A stretch of DNA of 64,000 bases from an uncultured Duncaniella sp. GTDB lineage: Bacteria; Bacteroidota; Bacteroidia; Bacteroidales; Muribaculaceae. The notes under the pieces were generated by a model. It was not told the DNA's origin. It made no database searches and saw only the letters and a program-made list of their open reading frames with translations. Below, piece after piece: positions 35,440 to 42,898 of this stretch (positions are counted from its first letter, which is position 1; every line of letters starts with the position of its first letter). The stretch covers positions 1 through 64,000 of the forward strand of contig NZ_CAJTMT010000007.1 in the NCBI RefSeq assembly GCF_910577345.1, written 5' to 3'. A program made the position numbers and the translations under genes.

Positions 35440-37527
35440 ATGGACAAAAACTCCATCATCGGGCTCATATTGATGGGCCTAATCATTTTTGGTTTCACCT
35501 ACATCAACCGCCCGTCGGCTGAGGAGCTTGAACGCCAGCGCATAGAGCGCGAGCAGATGCAGGCTCAGGAAGCCGCCAAGGCCGCCGACCCCGGAGCCTT
35601 GAAATTCGACTCTATCACATCGGCCGAAGTAGCCACCATAAAGAGCACCATCCGTGAGCTCGGTGTCACCGACACGCTCACCGGTGTGTCGACTCTCCGT
35701 GTCGACAAGGTCGATCTCCGTCTGACCGCCGACAATCAGCTTGAGGGCACCGTCGATGCCGATGGCCGTGTGGTTCCTGTGGCCGATATCCTCAGCAACT
35801 CATCAGCACTCCCTGTCACTGTCGGTGGGCCCGCCACAACCAATCTGCGCAAGGCACTCGCCACAGTGGCCCGCTACCGTGGATTCGCCCGTCACATCAC
35901 CGGCGACAGCACCACTGTCAAACTCGAAAACAAACTTCTCAGCCTTGAAATCTCAAACAAGGGTGGTGTCATCTCCCGCGCAACCCTCCGCGATTACAAC
36001 AGCTATGACTCAACCAAGGTCATGCTCCTCTCGCCGGAGACCGATATGTATAGCTTCACGCTCACTTCTGCCAATCAGCGCTTCGAGACCCGCGAGTTCT
36101 ACTTCACACCCGTGCAGCTCAACGACTCTTCGGTGCTCATGAAGCTCGACCTTGGCGACGGTGCCACATGGGGTATCAAGTACACTCTTCCCGAGGACGG
36201 CTATCTTGTCGACATCGACATTGTCCAGGAAGGTATGCAGTCGATCATCCCCTCTTCTGTAGCGTCAATGGACTTCAACTGGCATCAGAAGATGCGCCGC
36301 AACGAGGCCGGACGAGTGTTCGAGGAGAGAAACTCGGCGCTCTACTACATGTATCCCGATGGTGACGTGGACCATCTCAGCGAGGGTGGCGACGACGATG
36401 AGGAGATTAACCAGCGTCTCAAATGGATAAGCTGCAAGAACCAGTTCTTCTCGGCTGTCCTTATGGCCCGCACCAACTTCAGCAGCGGTATGCTCAAGAG
36501 CACCGAACTGAAGGACAATCCCGACTTCATCAAGGAGATGCAGCTCGACATGACTCTCGAATACACCGCTTCGGCCGCCAATCCGGCCTCGTTCGTGATG
36601 TATCTCGGTCCCAACTCATATCCCGTCATGAGCTCGCTCGAAAAGGAGATTTTCCCCGACGAGAACATGCACCTCACCAAGCTCATCCCTCTCGGTTGGC
36701 CTATCTTCCGCTGGATCAACACCCTTATCATCATTCCGGTGTTCACCCTTCTCGGCAGCTTCATCTCCAACTACGGTATCATCATCCTGCTGCTCACAAT
36801 CTTCATCAAGCTTATCCTCTTCCCCTTCACCTACAAGAGCCTCATGTCGCAGGCCCGTATGCGTCTGCTTGCTCCTGAAATCAAGGCGATTAATGAGAAG
36901 TATCCCGGCAACGAGAATGCCATGAAGCGTCAGCAGGAGACAATGGCCCTCTACTCCCGTGCAGGGGCCAATCCCCTCTCAGGCTGTCTGCCCATGCTCC
37001 TGCAGATGCCTATCCTTGTGGCCATGTTCTGGTTCTTCCCGTCGGCCATCGAGCTTCGCGGCGAACCCTTCCTCTGGGCCAAGGACCTTTCGGCTCCTGA
37101 CGCCATCATCTCGTGGACTGCCAACATCCCCTTCATATCGAGCACCTTCGGCAACCATATCAGCCTCTTCTGCCTCCTGATGACCGTCACCAATATCATC
37201 TACACCCGTGTGACCATGCAGACGCAGAACTCAGCCGGTATGCCGGGCATGAAGTGGATGATGTATCTCATGCCGGTGATGTTCCTCTTCATCTTCAACA
37301 ACTATGCCGCCGGCCTCAGCTACTACTACTTCCTCTCGCTTCTTATCACCATCGTCCAGACCTACATCTTCCGCAAGGTTGTGTCGGAGGAAAAGATGCG
37401 TGCCAAGATGGCCGAGGCTGCCAAGAAGCCCAAAAAGAAATCAGGCTTCATGGCCCGTCTTGAGGAGGCTCAGCGCAAACAGCAGCAGATGCTCCGCGAA
37501 CAGCAGAAGCGTCAGGGTCGCCGATAA
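35440..37527 (+). CDS. yidC: Membrane protein insertase YidC
   Basis: A 695-residue inner-membrane protein. It has an N-terminal membrane anchor (IIGLILMGLIIFGFTYI, about 4-20) and a large periplasmic domain (about 25-405). The conserved core follows from about 415: IIPVFTLLGSFISNYGIIIL, then LILFPFTYKSLMSQARMRLL, GCLPMLLQMPILVAMFWFFP and FNNYAAGLSYYYFLS. A basic C-terminal tail ends RQGRR. It inserts and folds membrane proteins alone or with Sec. It lies 47 nt after pyrG and may share its transcript. Confidence 0.96.
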   Translation: MDKNSIIGLILMGLIIFGFTYINRPSAEELERQRIEREQMQAQEAAKAADPGALKFDSITSAEVATIKSTIRELGVTDTLTGVSTLRVDKVDLRLTADNQLEGTVDADGRVVPVADILSNSSALPVTVGGPATTNLRKALATVARYRGFARHITGDSTTVKLENKLLSLEISNKGGVISRATLRDYNSYDSTKVMLLSPETDMYSFTLTSANQRFETREFYFTPVQLNDSSVLMKLDLGDGATWGIKYTLPEDGYLVDIDIVQEGMQSIIPSSVASMDFNWHQKMRRNEAGRVFEERNSALYYMYPDGDVDHLSEGGDDDEEINQRLKWISCKNQFFSAVLMARTNFSSGMLKSTELKDNPDFIKEMQLDMTLEYTASAANPASFVMYLGPNSYPVMSSLEKEIFPDENMHLTKLIPLGWPIFRWINTLIIIPVFTLLGSFISNYGIIILLLTIFIKLILFPFTYKSLMSQARMRLLAPEIKAINEKYPGNENAMKRQQETMALYSRAGANPLSGCLPMLLQMPILVAMFWFFPSAIELRGEPFLWAKDLSAPDAIISWTANIPFISSTFGNHISLFCLLMTVTNIIYTRVTMQTQNSAGMPGMKWMMYLMPVMFLFIFNNYAAGLSYYYFLSLLITIVQTYIFRKVVSEEKMRAKMAEAAKKPKKKSGFMARLEEAQRKQQQMLREQQKRQGRR

Positions 37528-37570
37528 AATAATTTTCAATTGCCTGTAAAGGTGATTGACAGATACATTT

Positions 37571-37645
37571 AAAAATAACAGAAATGACAGATTTGTTTTA
37601 AGTTGAAACGGACTTAATATACAATCTGTCATTTCTGTTATTTTT
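37571..37645. repeat. Intergenic palindrome h, 23-bp perfect arms
   Basis: Arms 37571-37593 and 37623-37645 pair perfectly around a 29-nt loop. Arm wording is AAAAATAACAGAAATGACAG, matching palindromes a, d, e and g. It lies between yidC and purN, about 45 nt after the yidC stop. Confidence 0.8.
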
Positions 37646-37674
37646 GGGCTTATTCACTGTTTGATAGACCGATA

Positions 37675-38256
37675 ATGAATATGAAACGTATAGCAATCTT
37701 TGCCTCAGGCAACGGCTCGAATGCCGAGAACATCATACGCCATTTTCAGGATGCCCCGCGTGGGGGTGAGGTGGCGCTTGTGGTCTGCAACAAGCCTGAA
37801 GCCGGTGTGATTGGCCGCGCCTCACGCTTGAATGTGCCTGTCGAGGTTCTGACGGGAGCGGAAATCCGCGACCCTGAGCGGATGCTTCCGGTTCTGGAGC
37901 GATATGGTGTCGATGTCATTGTCCTTGCAGGGTTCCTCCTGATGATACCGTCGTTTCTCATAGAGCGTTACAATGAGCGTATAGTCAACATCCATCCCTC
38001 GCTGCTTCCTAAGTTCGGCGGCAAGGGAATGTATGGCCGGCATGTCCATGAGGCTGTCGTCGCCGCCGGGGAGAGGGAGAGCGGTATCACCGTCCATTTC
38101 GTGAGTGACAAGTGTGATGAGGGGAGGGTTATCTCGCAAATAAGCGTAGCACTGACTCCTGATGACACTCCGGAGAACGTAGAGGAGAAAATACATGCGC
38201 TCGAACGCCTCCACTTCCCCCGCATCATCGAGGAAACCTTCTGCCGGAAATGCTAA
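37675..38256 (+). CDS. purN: Phosphoribosylglycinamide formyltransferase PurN
   Basis: A 193-residue protein of normal length. IAIFASGNGSNAENIIRHFQ (about 5-24) is the GAR-transformylase start; VLAGFLLMIPS and IVNIHPSLLPKFGGKGMYG (about 102-120) carry the catalytic Asn/His region. An in-frame ATG at 37681 is an alternative start two codons on. It makes formylglycinamide ribotide in purine synthesis. It stands between palindromes h and i. Confidence 0.95.
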   Translation: MNMKRIAIFASGNGSNAENIIRHFQDAPRGGEVALVVCNKPEAGVIGRASRLNVPVEVLTGAEIRDPERMLPVLERYGVDVIVLAGFLLMIPSFLIERYNERIVNIHPSLLPKFGGKGMYGRHVHEAVVAAGERESGITVHFVSDKCDEGRVISQISVALTPDDTPENVEEKIHALERLHFPRIIEETFCRKC

Positions 38257-38296
38257 GGCAGGAAGGGTAATTGTTGGAAGGGTACATAAGGACAGG

Positions 38297-38474
38297 CCGG
38301 AAGGGTACATAAGGACAAAAGGATTGCATAAGGAACAGAAGAATATATTATAGCTGAGAGTATTAGCTAAAAATATTAGAGGGTGTTTAATATAATTATA
38401 GGGGCTTAGATTAAATTAAAACCTATAATCTTCTGTTTCTTATGCAATCCTTTTGTCCTTATGTACCCTTCCGG
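38297..38474. repeat. Intergenic palindrome i, 46-bp arms
   Basis: Arms 38297-38342 and 38429-38474 pair over 46 bp with one mismatch; outside them a second partial copy of the CCGGAAGGGTACATAAG word extends each side. The loop is 86 nt and A/T-rich. It lies in the convergent gap between purN and the GH16 gene, 21 nt from the GH16 stop. Confidence 0.85.
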
Positions 38475-38494
38475 CTTATGTACCCTTCCGGCAA

Positions 38495-39304
38495 TTAGGG
38501 ATTGGTTTTTTGGAAGACGCGGACGTAGTCGACTTTCATCTCGGCGGGGAGGGCAGAGTCGTCGGTTCCCTCCATACCGCCCCATGAGCCGCCCCACGCG
38601 AGGTTGAGAATTATGTAGAAGGGGCGTTCAAAAGGCCATGTCATGTAGTCCGACTTTCCGTCGTTGTCGTATTTAAACACCCGTCTTCCATCCACCGAGG
38701 TAGTTATTGAATCCGGTGTCCATTCGAGACGGTAGACATGGAAATCATCTTCGACCCCCTCGGTGTGGATTTCGGCTGCTTTCTGATTGCTTTTCGTGTG
38801 GTTGTAGGCTCCGCAGTGGATAGCCGAGGTCGTGTAGTCAGGCCGATAGCCCACCTCTTCCATTATATCTATCTCCCCGCATTTGGGCCATGAATAGAGT
38901 CCACGGACAGGTTTCATCCAGAAGGCAGGCCATGTGCCGCGTCCTTTCGGGAGCTTTATGCGGGCTTCGAAAATTCCGTATTGCCACCCCTCCTTCACCT
39001 TTGCGTTGAGCCGTGCGGAATAGACATCATCGCCCTCCTTGTAGGCACGGATGGTCAGGACACCGTCGGCCACTTCGGTGACATTGACATCGTCGCGGAA
39101 GCCGTCGACGTAGGTCTGCAATTCATTGTTTGCCCAGCCCTTCGGGTGGACTTCATAGGACCACGCAGCGGAGTCGAGCTGATTGCCGTCAAATTCGTCA
39201 TGCCATACGAGGCGATAGTTCTCGGGCACTTCAATCAGGTGGAAACCGTCCTGAGCAAGTGCCGGTGCGGAAATGAGGAGGGGTAATAAATAGAGGAAAC
39301 GCAT
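38495..39304 (-). CDS. Secreted GH16 glycoside hydrolase
   Basis: A 269-residue protein with a signal peptide (about 1-17). The GH16 catalytic motif EIDIMEEVG is visible (about 144-152), preceded by WPAFWMKP and the YSWPKCG segment. The fold and motif suit endo-beta-1,3- or 1,3-1,4-glucanase-like enzymes. The exact linkage is not readable. It lies alone at the edge of the sugar-degradation region and is separated from GH106 by a strong terminator, so it may belong to a different regulon. Confidence 0.88.
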   Translation of the reverse strand: MRFLYLLPLLISAPALAQDGFHLIEVPENYRLVWHDEFDGNQLDSAAWSYEVHPKGWANNELQTYVDGFRDDVNVTEVADGVLTIRAYKEGDDVYSARLNAKVKEGWQYGIFEARIKLPKGRGTWPAFWMKPVRGLYSWPKCGEIDIMEEVGYRPDYTTSAIHCGAYNHTKSNQKAAEIHTEGVEDDFHVYRLEWTPDSITTSVDGRRVFKYDNDGKSDYMTWPFERPFYIILNLAWGGSWGGMEGTDDSALPAEMKVDYVRVFQKTNP

Positions 39305-39398
39305 GAGCGGGGGATTTAGGATTATATATATGTATAATCGGATTTAATGTAAGTATATTATATATAATAATGTAAGAGCCCTTTTTGTTGGGTTCGGA

Positions 39399-39452
39399 CC
39401 AAAAAAGCCATGACAGTGTCAATGGATTCAGACACTGTCATGGCTTTTTTGG
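39399..39452. terminator. Strong terminator downstream of the GH106 gene
   Basis: A perfect 22-bp inverted repeat (39399-39420 with 39431-39452) has A6 on the left flank and T6 on the right. On the minus strand it ends the GH106 transcript, 26 nt after the stop; on either strand the run of six T's follows the stem. Confidence 0.8.
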
Positions 39453-39478
39453 AATTCAGATTGTTGAGGTCTGCGTGG

Positions 39479-42400
39479 CTACTCCGCGTGCAGGATGCGC
39501 ACCGGTCCGAGGAGACCGGCGGCCTGTAAAGGTTCCGAAGCGGTTGCTACCTCAAGGTTGACTTTTGTCAGACGCTCTTCGGGTGCAAGGGCCGCGTCGC
39601 CTACGAGGCGGTTACGCCAGGTGTTGACAACCTCCACTTCAAGAGTATTGTCGCCCTCCTTGACAAAGGGAGTGATGTTGACGCGATAAGGATCGGTCCA
39701 CACACCACCGGCATCCTGACCGTTGATCTTCACGCGTGCCATTACCATTACCTTGCCGAGATCAACATAGTATTCGCCGGAAGGAGCGGCGGGGAGATTG
39801 AAGGTTGTCGTATAGATGGCCTTGCCGGAATAATTGGCAATGGCTTTGTCGGCATGTTGGCTCCAATCGAAGAGTGAATTCACTTTCACAGGTTCTTTCG
39901 GGCCACGGCGTGCAGGATCGAAACTGATGGTCCACTCGTTGCCTGTGATGTCGGCGACGGTTGCGAGTTCCGGATAGTTGAGTCCTGATTCCGGAGCCTT
40001 GATACCCTTGCGGAACACGATGAACGCACTTTCAAGAGCCTCGAACTGCAGGGGAACGGTTATACCCTCGCCAGAAGCGGCTGTCTCAAACTGGGGAAGA
40101 GTGCGGACTGTGCCTGTCGCGGGATTCCAGAGCTGCGGGACGAGATCGGTGTCGGTGCGGAAAGTCGCAGAGATGTTGAGCGGAGCTTCGTAGGGATTGG
40201 CCACGAAATAGATTTCAGCATCGCGGAGGGTGCGGTGGATGAAGAGGGGCATCTTCTCGCCCTGCGCTACAGAGAGGTCGGGGATGAGGTTGAGATTGGC
40301 GAATACTTCGGCCAGTCCGGTTCCGTCGGCCCATACCTTGCCTTTTCCGAAGGTGTTGAACTTCGTACCGGATGCCCACATTTTGGCCGCACGTTCGCTG
40401 ACAGCCTTGTCGGCATCGGGATACCCGGCGAGGCTCGGCGAACGCTTGGGTTCGGGACCGACTACCGTGAGGCCATCGGACACAAGTTTCTCGATACATT
40501 CGAGCATTTCCGGACGCATGGTGTCCTGCTTGGGGAGCACGAGTACGCTGTATTCCATACCGCTGTCGAGGATGAGGTGTCCGTCCTTCACGCGGGCATG
40601 GTTCTTGAGAATATCGGCATTGATATAGTCGAATGAGTAGCCTTCGGGGAGGGGAGGATTACATTCGCCTGTCATCTTCGGTGCATCCTCGCCGATGAAA
40701 TATGCAACGTCGGCCACATAGCGACCCTGCTGCAACACATAGTTGCAACGGCGCAGATAGTCCGTGAAAAGGTCGAGCTGCTCGAACCACACGTTCTTGC
40801 GGTTGAACTCGTTGCCGAACCATGCTGCCAGACCGGGCTCTTCGGGAGTGTCGAGCTGATGGATGAAGAGGTGTAGGAGCGATGCGTTTATGCCTTCGGT
40901 GAAGAAGCGGTCCACACGCTGTTTCATCACGTTGGGGTAGCGTCCGAACGGATTGCCCGCGGCTGTGCATGACTCTGCCCATATTTTGTTTTTGCCGTAG
41001 ATGTGTCCACACGATGAGGCCGCGCGGTTTTCAATGTCGCCGAGTGTGCCCTCGCTCCAGTACTCGCCTGCGATTTCATCGCTCTGGCCTCCGTAGAGGA
41101 GGAATTCGCTCGGGAAACCCCAGTGACCGTAGTTCTCAAGCCATGTGGTCAAGCCATGTTTGTTGGAAATCTCCTTCAGACCGCCGACATACTCCGTGGC
41201 GATGAGGTCGGCGACCAGACGGCGGAGGTCCCAGAGGAAGCGGTCCGACATCTCGTTGCTCCCGACGGGAACCCCTTGGAGGACGGGGAGATAGGGGAGA
41301 GGTGAATAGCCATAGCGTTCGGTGAATTTTTCGGTGAGACCGTCGGTCCAGTTCTGGCCACCGGTCTCGTAGCTGTCCTCGACCACAATGCGGAATGTTT
41401 TCCGTTCCTCGGCGGGAATACGGCGCATGATTTCGCCGATATATGCGTCGAAATGACTCTGGAGATGCTCTTTGTTGAGCTTGTCCACTTCAAGACCTGT
41501 GGCCTCGGGGCTGGCGGGGGAATTGGTGACACCGGTGGAGGCCATGCCGATGCGTGAGATGACCCACTTGCCTTCCGGTACATTCCATGTCAGTTTGCCG
41601 TCCTTGACATCAGAGGTGAGGACTATGACCTTGGCGGGATCCACCGTCCAGTCGGAGGTGGAATAGGCAGGTTGGTCATCCCACATATAGTAGTCCCACA
41701 TCGGGAGGGGTTCCTGACACATCTTGGCAAGCTGCTTTTCAGCGTTGCGTTCGATTTTGGGTTGCTCGGAAAGGGTCAGTTCAATCTTGCCCGCTCCTGC
41801 AGGAGCGATTTCAAGCATCATTTCGCTGACCTCCTCTTCGGGGAGTGAGACGATGATGGGAGCGTAGGGGTCGAAGCCTACGATGTTCTGAGGATTGAAG
41901 CGGTCTATGTCGAAACTCTTGACCTCTTTCCAGTCATTGCCGGTCTTTGACTTCAACACGGCTGTGGTGCGGATGGGGGAGCTGACGCGTACCTCCAGAC
42001 TGCGGACCGTGGCCGGTTTGTCGAGACGGAGTTGGGTGTTGAGGGCTTGACCTTCATTTTTAGATAGTGTCCATGATTGGGTGAATGCTTCTTTGCCGAA
42101 AGCCGGATAGGCGATGACAGCCTCATCCTGACATGCACCCTCGATTACGGGAAGCGTGATGGTCTGTTCGCCCGGTCCTTCCACGACGGTCTGTGCCGAA
42201 ACGATGTGGCGCATGGATTCTTCGGGCTTGATCCACGGACCACCCGACTGGCTCCATCCGGGGCAGTTGAAGATACCGATTTCGATGTCGAGTTCTCCGG
42301 CAGTCTTCAGCGCCTGACGTAGAGTTTTCCACCATAGTTCGCTGTTGTAGGTTGCCTCGCCGTAGGGGAGGTCTTCAATACCTATCATGCCGATTTGAGC

Positions 42401-42634
42401 GCGGGTGATTCCGGCTTTTTTCATGGCTTGGAGATCCTTGACGGCTCCTTCGGGCGAGAGATTGTCGTTGAGCCAGTACCAGTAGACGGCGATGCGCACG
42501 CTGTCGGGAGGCGACATGAAATTCTCCTCAACCGTGGTGATGGATGCAGATTCAGGTTGCGGGCTGCAGGAACTTGACGCGAGCGACAGGCCGGTCAGCA
42601 CAGCAGCGGAAGTGATCAGATGTTTTAACCGCAT
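39479..42634 (-). CDS. GH106-family alpha-L-rhamnosidase-like lipoprotein
   Basis: A 1,051-residue protein. Starting at MRLKHLIT (42634) gives a lipoprotein signal with the lipobox LASSSC (about 20-25); the longer frame to 42865 crosses the promoter. The GH106 signature appears near the N-terminus: VYWYWLNDNLSPEGAVKDLQ, then MKKAGITRAQIGMIG and FNCPGWSQSGGPWI. The C-terminal 120 residues are a galactose-binding-like jelly roll (SGEYYVDLGKVMVMARVKIN). GH106 enzymes remove alpha-L-rhamnose from plant polysaccharides such as rhamnogalacturonan. It is probably surface- or periplasm-anchored. The gene is divergent from the beta-helix gene. Confidence 0.85.
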   Translation of the reverse strand: MRLKHLITSAAVLTGLSLASSSCSPQPESASITTVEENFMSPPDSVRIAVYWYWLNDNLSPEGAVKDLQAMKKAGITRAQIGMIGIEDLPYGEATYNSELWWKTLRQALKTAGELDIEIGIFNCPGWSQSGGPWIKPEESMRHIVSAQTVVEGPGEQTITLPVIEGACQDEAVIAYPAFGKEAFTQSWTLSKNEGQALNTQLRLDKPATVRSLEVRVSSPIRTTAVLKSKTGNDWKEVKSFDIDRFNPQNIVGFDPYAPIIVSLPEEEVSEMMLEIAPAGAGKIELTLSEQPKIERNAEKQLAKMCQEPLPMWDYYMWDDQPAYSTSDWTVDPAKVIVLTSDVKDGKLTWNVPEGKWVISRIGMASTGVTNSPASPEATGLEVDKLNKEHLQSHFDAYIGEIMRRIPAEERKTFRIVVEDSYETGGQNWTDGLTEKFTERYGYSPLPYLPVLQGVPVGSNEMSDRFLWDLRRLVADLIATEYVGGLKEISNKHGLTTWLENYGHWGFPSEFLLYGGQSDEIAGEYWSEGTLGDIENRAASSCGHIYGKNKIWAESCTAAGNPFGRYPNVMKQRVDRFFTEGINASLLHLFIHQLDTPEEPGLAAWFGNEFNRKNVWFEQLDLFTDYLRRCNYVLQQGRYVADVAYFIGEDAPKMTGECNPPLPEGYSFDYINADILKNHARVKDGHLILDSGMEYSVLVLPKQDTMRPEMLECIEKLVSDGLTVVGPEPKRSPSLAGYPDADKAVSERAAKMWASGTKFNTFGKGKVWADGTGLAEVFANLNLIPDLSVAQGEKMPLFIHRTLRDAEIYFVANPYEAPLNISATFRTDTDLVPQLWNPATGTVRTLPQFETAASGEGITVPLQFEALESAFIVFRKGIKAPESGLNYPELATVADITGNEWTISFDPARRGPKEPVKVNSLFDWSQHADKAIANYSGKAIYTTTFNLPAAPSGEYYVDLGKVMVMARVKINGQDAGGVWTDPYRVNITPFVKEGDNTLEVEVVNTWRNRLVGDAALAPEERLTKVNLEVATASEPLQAAGLLGPVRILHAE

Positions 42635-42706
42635 AATTGAAGTGAAAAATGTGATTGGATTAGGTTCATGGGTCATGGCAGGCAGACCCGCTTGGGATGT
42701 TTGAAG

Positions 42707-42714
42707 CAAAGATA
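42707..42714 (-). promoter_or_regulatory. -7 element of the GH106 gene
   Basis: On the minus strand TATCTTTG fits TAnnTTTG, about 75 nt upstream of the start at 42634. No well-spaced -33 element, as expected for an activated promoter. Confidence 0.5.
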
Positions 42715-42854
42715 TGATATATATATAAGGTGGTGTTTGTTTTCTGTACCAACTTTTGTCGGATATGTGCATCCGTGGGCTGTGGAGGGCATAATAAAAA
42801 CAGATGACAATATTTTTGATACATGTGGAGAAATCGCGGGGGAGGGGAAATTCA

Positions 42855-42862
42855 TAAATTTG
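42855..42862 (+). promoter_or_regulatory. -7 element of the beta-helix operon
   Basis: TAAATTTG fits TAnnTTTG, about 36 nt before the start at 42899. It argues against the longer frame that begins at 42668. Confidence 0.55.
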
Positions 42863-42898
42863 CATATATCATTATCACACCACTTCCACATACCTGAC

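Noticed and set aside
42668..42898. Longer N-terminus for the beta-helix protein (and 42635-42865 for GH106)
   Set aside because: The extensions cross the divergent promoters and would bury the lipoprotein signal sequences.
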